Assembly: GCF_008801925.2 (NCBI RefSeq)
Contig: NZ_CP062803.1
Location: forward strand, 1-64,000
DNA: 64,000 nt
Direction: 5' to 3'
Source: Cupriavidus basilensis
GTDB taxonomy: Bacteria > Pseudomonadota > Gammaproteobacteria > Burkholderiales > Burkholderiaceae
Shown here: one piece after another, positions 50,252 through 58,152 of the stretch
How the letters are laid out: every line of letters starts with the position of its first letter
Numbering within the stretch: the stretch's first letter is position 1
The notes under the pieces: generated by a model
Database searches by the model: none
Told to the model about the DNA's origin: nothing
The model's input: only the letters and a program-made list of their open reading frames with translations
Made by a program: the position numbers and the translations under genes

Positions 50252-50487
50252 GGACTCAGATTCCTGCCGCGATTGTTTGTATTTGGCTCGGCGAGTTTGC
50301 CAACCGACTGCCTCACCCGTCGTCCGGCTCGCGCCATCCTTTGGTAGGGTATTGCACCTCAAACGACCGGAGGAAGCGCGAACGTCGATCTAACGGACGA
50401 AATTGCGCCAACCTTTAGCGCTTTATTTTAGTGCTTTGTACCTGAGCGAGTTGTGGGCGTTGACCATGGTCATACCCCCAGCACAGC

Positions 50488-50510
50488 ATCTGCGCATTTC
50501 GTGCGCGGAT
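50488..50510. promoter_or_regulatory. Candidate WYL-regulator operator, copy 1
   Basis: A 23-bp imperfect palindrome with left arm ATCTGCGCAT and right arm GTGCGCGGAT. It matches the element at 52455-52477 at 19 of 23 positions. It lies between the PLD operon and the WYL gene and just before a -10-like TACGAT (50515-50520), so it could autoregulate the WYL gene. Confidence 0.55.
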
Positions 50511-50555
50511 CCGCTACGATAGCGCCTCCCGACAACAATTAAACAACGGTTCCAG

Positions 50556-51620
50556 ATGGTGACTTCGGCAAAGTGGCCCCGCCTCGAAAGTGACATCCTC
50601 TCCTGCATGCCATCGGCGGCCGAAGCGCCGATTTTGTCTGGCGACCTGATAGACAACCTGCAGAAGCTCTACCGGCACGATCCGCCCAAGCGCGACACCA
50701 TCCTGCGTGCGCTGGAGCGCATGGAGATTGACGCGCTGGTGGCTAAGTCCGGTCGCTCGCGCGACCGGGTATGGTGGCGCACGGGCAAGAGGGCGCCTTC
50801 TGAGACGGCCCGCCGCCCGCCGTTGGAACTCGCCATTGCGCTGCTGACGCTGCAACGGCATGCCCCAAATCACTTGCCCAGCCACGTCATCGGTGAACTC
50901 GAAGCGTATTTCGCCGGTGCGACAAGGGTTTTGCAGGAAAGCCCCATAGACCGGGCGCTCGTTGACGCCCGCGCCTGGGCGACCAAGACGGTGCGTATCG
51001 ATGCGGGCTATCCGCTGCGCTCGCCACCGATCCGCGAGGAGATCCTGAATGCCATCCGTCGCGCACTGTATGCCACCAGGGTGCTGACGGTGTGCTATCG
51101 CAATTCCCGGCTCGACAGCGAGGCTCCGGCCGAATTCGCGGTCGTGCCGCTTGCGCTGGTCGAGCGTGGCCCGGTGCTCTACCTGGTTGCCAGCCGCCTT
51201 AGCAGCGACGGGAGCTTCAAACGCTACCAGCTGCGGCTGGACCGCTTTGTGTCTGCCATTTGCACGGAAGTGCCGGGTGAACCAGATCCGGATTTTGATC
51301 TGGACGCCTACGTCCGCCACAACCAGTTCTTCTCTTTCTTTCCCGAGGCGCCGGTGCGCATCGAGCTGCGAGTCAGGGAGGATGGCAGCATCAGGAACCT
51401 GTTTCGCGAACAGAAGCTGGCCGACGATCAGGAGATCGTCGAGGAAGAGGGTGGCTTTCGTCTGGCCGCCACGGTCATTCCTTCCATTGAGCTGCGCAAC
51501 CTGCTGATGGAGCGTTCGGCACGCGTGGAAATACTGTCGCCTGCCAGCTTGCGCAAGGAAATCGCCGAGAATCTCAGGCAGGCCTATGCTGCCTATGCGG
51601 ACAGCGCCGGTACGGCCTGA
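50556..51620 (+). CDS. WYL-domain transcriptional regulator
   Basis: A 354-residue protein. The N-terminal winged helix-turn-helix (NLQKLYRHDPPKRDTILRAL then ERMEIDALV) is followed by a WYL domain (LTVCYRNSRLDSEAPAEFAV, then PLALVERGPVLYLVASRL and RYQLRLDRFVSA) and a WCX-like C-terminus (SPASLRKEIAENLRQAY). WYL proteins such as BrxR and CapW repress neighbouring defence genes and sense nucleic acids or damage. Copies of a 23-bp near-palindrome occur in front of this gene and in the promoter region at 52455. All conserved parts appear intact. Confidence 0.87.
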   Translation: MVTSAKWPRLESDILSCMPSAAEAPILSGDLIDNLQKLYRHDPPKRDTILRALERMEIDALVAKSGRSRDRVWWRTGKRAPSETARRPPLELAIALLTLQRHAPNHLPSHVIGELEAYFAGATRVLQESPIDRALVDARAWATKTVRIDAGYPLRSPPIREEILNAIRRALYATRVLTVCYRNSRLDSEAPAEFAVVPLALVERGPVLYLVASRLSSDGSFKRYQLRLDRFVSAICTEVPGEPDPDFDLDAYVRHNQFFSFFPEAPVRIELRVREDGSIRNLFREQKLADDQEIVEEEGGFRLAATVIPSIELRNLLMERSARVEILSPASLRKEIAENLRQAYAAYADSAGTA

Positions 51621-51638
51621 CCTGCACCGGGCGGGCGC

Positions 51639-52403
51639 TTAGAGGGCGGGCACGTCAGTGGCCGGCCACGGATAGGCGATGGCGATGTCGGCGCTCAGGT
51701 CGAGCGAGCCGGAGTTTCTGCGAAACGCGCGGATACGCTGGAGCAGGTGCGGATTGAAGGAATCCACGTGGTCCATCACGTGCGTCTGCGCGGCGACCAG
51801 GAGCCGGGCGGGCGTGGCGTAGGAGCGGTTGACCGCCGTCCACAGCACGGACATGATGCGCCTGGATAGTGCCTCGCGATTCGGCTCCTGCTCCCGGGTC
51901 AGGATGCAAAGCGCATTCATGGCCGCCAGTTCATGGAAGCCAGAACGCTTGCCCGCGTCCGCCGCAAAGAGCGGCTCGATTGCCGTGCGCGCCATGATGC
52001 TCAGCGCCGCGGCGAGGCTGCGTTCACCCGCCAGCACCCAGCACCCCACGCGGTCCACAGGCAGATGCTGCGTCGACCCGAGCACCACGGCAATCTCGCT
52101 GGTGCCGCGTCGGTGCGCCCGCCGCATGGCATCTACCGGCCCCATCGCATTCCAGCGCGCGCCGCCGAACACGCCGCTCAGGCGTGTCGCGTCGACCAGA
52201 TGGATGATGAGATCGGGGCGCGGCCTTGCTTGCTCGTCCACGGTCCATTCGAGCCTGCCTTCCAACGACGGCAGATCCGGCAACAGCCCTGCTGCCTCCT
52301 GTTCCGAGAAGCCCCAGCGGCGCAGCAGCACGCGCTGCGATTTAGCCTGCGATTTGGTGACGATGGTCGCGAGCGTGGATCCGGGAATCGTGATGACTTG
52401 CAT
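51639..52403 (-). CDS. Unrecognised protein (254 aa)
   Basis: Starts at ATG 52403 (MQVITIPGSTLATIVTKSQ) after AGGAGGG; the longer frame to 52484 would cross the operator. The sequence alternates helices with short beta stretches (PDLIIHLVDATRL, SEIAVVLGSTQHLPVD). No catalytic motif or family was recognised. It converges with the WYL gene and diverges from the 69-residue repeat protein, with the shared operator between them. Confidence 0.6.
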   Translation of the reverse strand: MQVITIPGSTLATIVTKSQAKSQRVLLRRWGFSEQEAAGLLPDLPSLEGRLEWTVDEQARPRPDLIIHLVDATRLSGVFGGARWNAMGPVDAMRRAHRRGTSEIAVVLGSTQHLPVDRVGCWVLAGERSLAAALSIMARTAIEPLFAADAGKRSGFHELAAMNALCILTREQEPNREALSRRIMSVLWTAVNRSYATPARLLVAAQTHVMDHVDSFNPHLLQRIRAFRRNSGSLDLSADIAIAYPWPATDVPAL

Positions 52404-52454
52404 GGCTTGCCCTCCTGGCTGCTGAGTCTGCTGAGGAGTGCAGTGTCGCAACGC

Positions 52455-52477
52455 ATCTGCGCATTCGATGCGCAGAT
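52455..52477. promoter_or_regulatory. Candidate WYL-regulator operator, copy 2
   Basis: A perfect 10-bp inverted repeat, ATCTGCGCAT and ATGCGCAGAT, with a 3-bp spacer. It lies in the 125-bp divergent region between the 254-aa and 69-aa genes. It matches copy 1 at 19 of 23 bases, including the whole left arm. Confidence 0.6.
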
Positions 52478-52528
52478 ATGCCATCAGTATTCATCGTGTT
52501 CCAAACCACGACCAGAAAGGAGAACAGG

Positions 52529-52738
52529 ATGAGCCGGCAAACCTTGAGAGACGCGCATGCCCACGTCATTGGCTATATCGATACAGACGCACGCGGCGTC
52601 CAGACTGCGCGCGACAGCCACCTGCATCTGCTTGGGCGCTACGAGCCGCAGCACGACGTTACGCGCGACGCGCACGCCAGGCTGGTGGGCAGCGGGAACC
52701 AGCTCGCGGCGCTGATCGCCGGCGCGGCCGGGCGCTAA
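52529..52738 (+). CDS. Small His/Asp-rich triple-repeat protein (69 aa)
   Basis: ATG 52529 (MSRQTLRDAHAHVIG) follows AAGGAG. Three units repeat: RDAHAHVIGYIDT, RDSHLHLLGRYEP and RDAHARLVGSGNQ, each with R-D-(A/S)-H and a Gly. This suggests a small beta-rich closed repeat fold; it resembles the recently described beta-flower type of protein, but this is only an impression. The function is unknown. It is probably cotranscribed with the next gene (10 bp gap) from a promoter near the shared operator. Confidence 0.7.
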   Translation: MSRQTLRDAHAHVIGYIDTDARGVQTARDSHLHLLGRYEPQHDVTRDAHARLVGSGNQLAALIAGAAGR

Positions 52739-52748
52739 GGATAGCGCC

Positions 52749-53114
52749 ATGTGGATGCCATCCCATGCGGGATTTGCCCGCATCTTTGCCGCGCCGCCGC
52801 CGCAAGGCCACTACTTCAGCCAGCGCTTGCATCCCAATCCGGCGTTCTACAAGTACACATGGCGCGTCTGGACGCCGGAGTGCGAGTGGGAAGGGCATGC
52901 GTTCTTCGAATGCGTGCCGGTGCTGAGCACGGCACGTTTCATGGCAATGCGCGACAGCCTTAAGGCTGCCGGCGTGCACCATTTTGTCTACAACACCGCT
53001 CGGCCGCGCCTGGGTGCTACGCCGTTCGACCGCAGCCACCCCAGGTGGGCAGGCGTGCGATTTGCGCCGGCGCTGGAGGACGACATGGACCCGCCGTGGA
53101 ACGGGCACCGGTGA
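52749..53114 (+). CDS. Unrecognised protein (121 aa)
   Basis: ATG 52749 (MWMPSHAGFARIFAAP) follows AAGGA at about 52736-52740. It is rich in aromatics and Pro (YKYTWRVWTPECEWEGHAFF), with no transmembrane segment and no recognised family. It lies 10 bp after the triple-repeat gene and probably shares its operon. Confidence 0.55.
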   Translation: MWMPSHAGFARIFAAPPPQGHYFSQRLHPNPAFYKYTWRVWTPECEWEGHAFFECVPVLSTARFMAMRDSLKAAGVHHFVYNTARPRLGATPFDRSHPRWAGVRFAPALEDDMDPPWNGHR

Positions 53115-53165
53115 TCGCGCCGGCCCGCGACTGGATCGCAGGCTGGCTTGCGATCAATATCAATA

Positions 53166-54413
53166 TCAATAGCCATCCATGAACAGGACCATCTCTACCA
53201 TGCGCGCCGTCCACTTGATGCCATCGGACGGGCGCTTGCGATTGAGTTCGTCGCGGATCTCCCGCACCAGGGCGCTACCTGCGAAAACGCTGGGCCATCT
53301 CCGGTAGCCGTCGGGCCAGCGCAGTGCATAGTTGACTTCGTGCCGGGTGCCGCCGCGCCCGGCCACGCGACCGATATCGGCCAGGTACGGCGGGATCTCC
53401 TCGTGCCCGCTCGCGACCAGCAGCGCGTCCATGCGGCGGATCAGCGAGTGGGCGACGCGGCTGTCCCAGATGACCAGTTGCCCGTCGTCTGACAGATGCG
53501 CCGTGGCGAACGCGGCTACCTTGGTCCAGCCGCTATTCATCAGTGCGCCGTCAAGTTCCTGCCCGGTGAGCGCCGACCGGAACACCAGTTCGATGGTGTT
53601 CTCGGGGAACTGGCGTTGCGGGACGCCGCCCCAGACGAACACTTCCTCGGCAAAAACAGCGGCCCGCTTCCGTTCGGCGTCGGTCCAGCGCCCGGCCGTT
53701 TCGGCCAGTTCTGCTGCGGTACGCAGCAGAGGCGCTAGGCGCTCACGGGTGGCATCGAGGTGCACGGACGGCTTGGGCCAGAAGTAGCCTTGCAGCCTTT
53801 GAGCCCAGCCCGAGAGCGGCTCGCCGAAGTCCCTGCCGCGATACATCGGCTGGTGGGGCTCGGTGTCGATCCAGTCGACGAGACGTCTGACGAGGTCCCC
53901 ACGGTTTTCGATCGGGCCGGTGGGTGCCGGGCCGTCGCGCGTTTCGCACGGTTCGGTCAGGGGTTCGGCAAGCAACTGCTGAATGCCCGCGACGTTGAGT
54001 TCGATATCGCCTTCAATGAGGGCTTCGATGGGATCGATGCGGACCGGGTTCGCGACGATCTTGCCCAGCAGATTGCGTGCGTGCTCGGTCAGCATCGCTC
54101 CGTTGAGCGGGGCACCGTTCGCCCGTTCCACCATAGCCGCTTCCAGCAAATGCGCATTTGCCTCCATCAGCGGTGGCGTCGCCTGCATCCCGTTTCGATA
54201 CGGCGGCGTGACCAGCATGCGGCACAGCACATCGAGAGAAAAACGCCTTCCTTCGGCCAGTTGCGCAGCGAGTCCGCAACCCACATTCCGTCGCGGCATA
54301 GCTGCCGTCGCCGGATCCAGCGCCGGCCCAAACCTTTCAAACCAGACCCACCACCCGGCAAGAAACACTTCATCCGGGATCTGCTGCCCGTTTGCATGCG
54401 GAAACGTGAACAT
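53166..54413 (-). CDS. Unrecognised protein (415 aa)
   Basis: ATG 54413 (MFTFPHANGQQIPDEV) has a GAAGAAGA purine run upstream. It is a soluble protein with many helices. Near the end, LVIWDSRVAHSLIRRMDALL and RHEVNYALRWPDGYRRWP are well-ordered stretches without a known motif. No family was recognised. It faces the 121-residue gene and follows the NERD-helicase gene by 80 bp on the same strand, so it may be the last gene of that run. Confidence 0.6.
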   Translation of the reverse strand: MFTFPHANGQQIPDEVFLAGWWVWFERFGPALDPATAAMPRRNVGCGLAAQLAEGRRFSLDVLCRMLVTPPYRNGMQATPPLMEANAHLLEAAMVERANGAPLNGAMLTEHARNLLGKIVANPVRIDPIEALIEGDIELNVAGIQQLLAEPLTEPCETRDGPAPTGPIENRGDLVRRLVDWIDTEPHQPMYRGRDFGEPLSGWAQRLQGYFWPKPSVHLDATRERLAPLLRTAAELAETAGRWTDAERKRAAVFAEEVFVWGGVPQRQFPENTIELVFRSALTGQELDGALMNSGWTKVAAFATAHLSDDGQLVIWDSRVAHSLIRRMDALLVASGHEEIPPYLADIGRVAGRGGTRHEVNYALRWPDGYRRWPSVFAGSALVREIRDELNRKRPSDGIKWTARMVEMVLFMDGY

Positions 54414-54493
54414 GATCTTCTTCTCTTCTTCTTTTCTTATGTACGTATGAATAACAACGCGGAAAACCCCAATCCCGCGCTCCCTCTCACAAG

Positions 54494-56122
54494 CTACAGC
54501 CGCCTATACAACAATTCTGCTGCTCGTTCAGATATCACCAGCACCAGCTTCATCGTCGCCCGAGTAGCACCCACGAACAGCCGCCGGAGTTCCTTATCAC
54601 TCAGCGTCTCGAAGTCGATCTCGGCGAACACGATGGCCGGCGCGGATTGCCCCTTGAAGCGGAACACCGATTCCGTCAGCACGTCGCCCTCCGAATACAC
54701 CGGCTGGCCCAACTCGTCATAGCTGCCGGTGAAGGAACGCAGCCGGTTCTGCCCAAGCCGGTCATAGCAGAGCAGCCGCGAATTCTCGCGGCCGCGGTAG
54801 CTCAGCAGCACCACGTCTTCCGAACGGAAGCCATCCGAATAGCACTGACGCAGTCCATCCTTTACGCAGTCCAGCAGCGCGTCGTCCTTGTAGACCAGGA
54901 ACTCCACCTCGCTACCGGAGATCGGCGCTGTCGCCTCGATCTCCACATCCGGCGGCAGCAGCGCCTGCAGTAGCCTGACCACTGGCCGCGGGCTGCGGAA
55001 GTTGCTGCGCGCGCGCAGTCGCACCCAGCCCGACAGGTCCGCCGGCGGGTGGCCATACAGGTTCTGCATGGGATCCTCCAGCCAGGTCAAGCGCGCGCCC
55101 GGCGCTGCGTGCCGCAGCGCCATGTCGCGCCAGTCCGGCGCGAAGTCCTGCCCCTCGTCCACGATCACTGTGTCGAACAGGAAGCCGTCCGGCACAGGAA
55201 GCTGCCCGGCGTCCGCCACCAGCCGCGCGAAGGCCTCCGGCGCAGTGAAATCCGGCACGCTGCCGTGATGCCTGAGCAACAAGTCGCACAGCATGTGGAA
55301 CGTACAGGCCAGCCCGCCCGCCGGGGCGATGCGCGCGAAGTGATCGGCCAGCGGCCGGTTGTAGCAGAGATAGAGCGGACGCTTGCCGCGCGCGATTGCA
55401 TCGCGGTACTCCGCCAGCGCCAGCTGCGTCTTGCCCGATCCGGCCGTGCCAGTCACGCGCAGCCGGAACGGCTCCATGTCAAGCTGGCGCGCCCAATGCG
55501 ACAAGCCGTCCGATACGCGCGTCACCAGCGTGCGCGCCTGGCCGATCAACGCGCTTACATCGGTCTCCAGCTGGATCGTGTCGCACAGGAAACGATGGAT
55601 TCGGTCCGCGACAGCCTCCACTTCGCCCACCGGCAGGATCGACTGGATGATATGGCAGAGCTGCGCGCGCCGCCCCGCATCCACGATGCGCTCCGGCAGC
55701 AAGCCCGCCGTCACCGGATTGCGTACGGTGTAATCCGGGCAATACAGCAGATGCTCGATGAACACCGTTTGCCCGTTCAGGCCGCGCATGAGCTTGTCGC
55801 GCAAGCCATCGGCCGTGCGGCCCATCTGTACCGAAACGACCCGCGACCGGGTACCGTAGTGCTTGACCAGGCCGTCGGCGGTCTCCTGAAGATAGCCGCT
55901 CTTCTGCTCGATGAGGAGCAGCTGGCCCGCGCGGTTCACCACGACGAAATCGATTTCGCCGTAGATCGCATGCACGTGCGCCACATTGGTCCAGTGCACC
56001 GAATGATAGACCGTGTAGCCGTCGGGCAGCCCGGCGGCAAGCACTGAGAGCGTCTCGAGCTCGCGCTGGAGCGGACCGCTCGCGTCCATCGTTTCCCAGC
56101 CGTCTGGAATCACGCGTGCCAC
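54494..56122 (-). CDS. NERD nuclease-UvrD-like helicase fusion
   Basis: About 542 residues from GTG 56122, which follows AGGGAGA; a longer frame from ATG 56164 has no ribosome site. The N-terminal nuclease-related (NERD) domain contains GEIDFVVVNRAGQLLLIEQK (PD-(D/E)XK-like E-Q-K). Next come Walker A GTAGSGKTQLA, Walker B FDTVIVDEGQDFAPDW, RARSNFRSPRPVV (motif IV), VFRFKGQSAPAIVF (motif V) and RRLFVGATRATMKLVLV (motif VI). It resembles helicase-nuclease fusions found in defence islands. It follows the patatin gene by 67 bp. Confidence 0.85.
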   Translation of the reverse strand: MARVIPDGWETMDASGPLQRELETLSVLAAGLPDGYTVYHSVHWTNVAHVHAIYGEIDFVVVNRAGQLLLIEQKSGYLQETADGLVKHYGTRSRVVSVQMGRTADGLRDKLMRGLNGQTVFIEHLLYCPDYTVRNPVTAGLLPERIVDAGRRAQLCHIIQSILPVGEVEAVADRIHRFLCDTIQLETDVSALIGQARTLVTRVSDGLSHWARQLDMEPFRLRVTGTAGSGKTQLALAEYRDAIARGKRPLYLCYNRPLADHFARIAPAGGLACTFHMLCDLLLRHHGSVPDFTAPEAFARLVADAGQLPVPDGFLFDTVIVDEGQDFAPDWRDMALRHAAPGARLTWLEDPMQNLYGHPPADLSGWVRLRARSNFRSPRPVVRLLQALLPPDVEIEATAPISGSEVEFLVYKDDALLDCVKDGLRQCYSDGFRSEDVVLLSYRGRENSRLLCYDRLGQNRLRSFTGSYDELGQPVYSEGDVLTESVFRFKGQSAPAIVFAEIDFETLSDKELRRLFVGATRATMKLVLVISERAAELLYRRL

Positions 56123-56189
56123 TGGATGTCTCCCTTGAGTTAAAAGCACACGAGAATACAACAACGCTGATGACAGTACTGGCCTGCGC

Positions 56190-57251
56190 TCACCTCAGGC
56201 GATCTATGGCAACGGACAATCCAGCCCGGCCCGCATCCAGCGCGCGCTCGCTGTCGGCCAGCCGGCTCTCACTGTCGCGTAGCGCCTGCCGCCCGACAAT
56301 CGCGTCGCGCAGCGGGCCAATGCTCGCCAGGGTGTCCCGGTAGCCTTGCTCGATCCAACTGGGTATGCTGGCGGCATCGAAGCCGAGCAGGTCGGCCGCG
56401 CCGCCGAACGGGCCACCATGCCGCCCGATGCGCGATTGTGGCCGGATCTCCAGGATCGTGGCATCGGGGAAGTCGTGGCGGCTCCACAGGGACCCATCGG
56501 AGAGATGGGTGACAATGACCAGGTTGCAGCCCGCCCGCAGCAGCGGGGCGATAGGGGTATTACCCTGTACCTTTTGCCAGCCGCCCTGGCCACCGTCCGA
56601 GTAGCGCCGGCCATTGACCTCGCCCGGCGCAAAAAGCAGCGGTATCGCGGCGGAGGCCATCAGCGCTGTGCGCTGCTGAGCAGGTTCCAGACCTTGCACG
56701 TGCACAAACTCCGAATCCGGCGTATCGGCGAGCCCGAGCTCGGCAGCGGCCACGCGCAGGAGGTCCTGGGCGGCGCCATCGCTGCGGAACAACGAAACAT
56801 GAAGTGGCAAGCCGCGCTTCAAGTCCTCCAGTTGCAGGAAGCGGTCCATCATTTGCCGCAGTGGCGCGTTCGACAGCAGCGCAAAGTCACGCATGGCAGG
56901 CGACAGCGATAGTCTCAGTCCGGCCTGGCGGGCCAGCCCCGCTAGCTTATCGATGGTCCCCATCGCTTGCAGATGCAGCCCGCCGGATACCAGTAAGCCT
57001 AGATACGCGGGAAAATTGGGTGCCAGCGGTGACGAAACCTGCAGCGCGGCCCAAAGTTCGTCGAGGCGGTCGACTCCCGCCGCGAAGGATGGCGCCGCTG
57101 CCAGCACCGCACCATTTAGCGCACCGATACTGGCGCCTGCAACCATATCCACCTGCGTGCTGGTTTCGCGCAGTGCCTTGACCACTCCAACCTGATAGGC
57201 TCCCTTGGCACCGCCACCTGACAGTACCAGGCCCACTTTCATCTGCGTCAT
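56190..57251 (-). CDS. Patatin-like phospholipase
   Basis: A 353-residue patatin. Oxyanion motif SGGGAKGAYQVG (about 11-22), nucleophile GASIG (Ser41), and the dyad Asp in RYSDGGQGGW. These form the Ser-Asp dyad of bacterial patatins that hydrolyse membrane phospholipids. ATG 57251 follows AAGGAAGAG. The gene begins 10 bp after the RdcB-like stop. There is no signal peptide, so it is cytoplasmic. Patatins are frequent effectors in defence systems. Next to a dynamin-like GTPase it may instead take part in membrane remodelling. Confidence 0.92.
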   Translation of the reverse strand: MTQMKVGLVLSGGGAKGAYQVGVVKALRETSTQVDMVAGASIGALNGAVLAAAPSFAAGVDRLDELWAALQVSSPLAPNFPAYLGLLVSGGLHLQAMGTIDKLAGLARQAGLRLSLSPAMRDFALLSNAPLRQMMDRFLQLEDLKRGLPLHVSLFRSDGAAQDLLRVAAAELGLADTPDSEFVHVQGLEPAQQRTALMASAAIPLLFAPGEVNGRRYSDGGQGGWQKVQGNTPIAPLLRAGCNLVIVTHLSDGSLWSRHDFPDATILEIRPQSRIGRHGGPFGGAADLLGFDAASIPSWIEQGYRDTLASIGPLRDAIVGRQALRDSESRLADSERALDAGRAGLSVAIDRLR

Positions 57252-57261
57252 CGCTCTTCCT

Positions 57262-58152
57262 TCAGGCGTCTGCAAAGATTTCGACGGCCAGCGCTTCCGT
57301 CAACCGCCCGGCTGAACTGAGCCTGGGAACAGCCAGCGGCAGCACTTCCGGGCGCTGCGCGGCTGCGAACGCGAACGGTGCCGCTTCGGCATTCGCCCAG
57401 TCGCTGAGGTAGGCAAGCGCCTCCAACGAGGCCGCATCAGGCCTGGCCGCCGGCGCGAGCCAGCGGCGCGTATCGAGCCGCGTCGATGCCTCGCAGCCCG
57501 CATCCTCCTTCATCTGGCCAATCGAGCGGTTCACCACGCTCTCGATCACGCCGGAGCGCTCGTGGCGCGAAAGACTGCGGCAGTAGTCGCCAAAGACGCC
57601 CCAGCGCAACTCTTCCATCGCGACATAGCACCGGCCGTAGATGGCAAAGGCGCCGAAGCGCCCGGCACGCCAGCGATTGAAGATGAGCTCCACGTGATTA
57701 CCCGCACGCTGCTTCAGGTCGATGCGGGCGAGATCCTGGGCAAGGCTACCTACCCGCTCGCCGACGCTCCGCGACAGGGCCTCCAGTTGCTCGCGCGTGT
57801 CCGCAGAATAGTTGGCGAGCAGCGTAACGTCCCCCTGCAGCGCGAGGATTCGCTCGTTCACGCGAGTGATGGCGAGATTGCTGCGCGCCTGCGCCTGCGT
57901 CAGCTCGGTCAGCCACCTGAGCGCACCATCAATGCCCTTGTTCACATTGCTGTTGATCTCCCCCTGCCGGCGTGCTGCCGCGCCGTTGAGCGTGTCATAC
58001 ATGCGCGCGAAGAATCCTCCGCGTTCCCCTTGCCGACGCAGATGATCGCGGTTGACATGGATACCGTTGGCCAGGTCAACCACGAACTTCTCGGGCAGGC
58101 TGGTCAGCACTTGGAGTAGTTCGGGTGCGATGCCGATGTCTGCCTGTGTCAT
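57262..58152 (-). CDS. rdcB: RdcB/YjcZ-like partner of the dynamin-like GTPase
   Basis: A 296-residue protein whose start overlaps the GTPase stop (ATGA, 58149-58152). SLPEKFVVDLANGIHVNRDH, a coiled helical middle (INSNVNKGIDGALRWLTELT) and LIFNRWRAGRF fit the family of E. coli YjcZ (RdcB), whose gene neighbours the dynamin-like YjdA/CrfC (RdcA). That pair acts on the diguanylate cyclase DgcE in E. coli. No diguanylate cyclase is in this window, so the role here may differ. The assignment rests on context and general likeness. Confidence 0.65.
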   Translation of the reverse strand: MTQADIGIAPELLQVLTSLPEKFVVDLANGIHVNRDHLRRQGERGGFFARMYDTLNGAAARRQGEINSNVNKGIDGALRWLTELTQAQARSNLAITRVNERILALQGDVTLLANYSADTREQLEALSRSVGERVGSLAQDLARIDLKQRAGNHVELIFNRWRAGRFGAFAIYGRCYVAMEELRWGVFGDYCRSLSRHERSGVIESVVNRSIGQMKEDAGCEASTRLDTRRWLAPAARPDAASLEALAYLSDWANAEAAPFAFAAAQRPEVLPLAVPRLSSAGRLTEALAVEIFADA

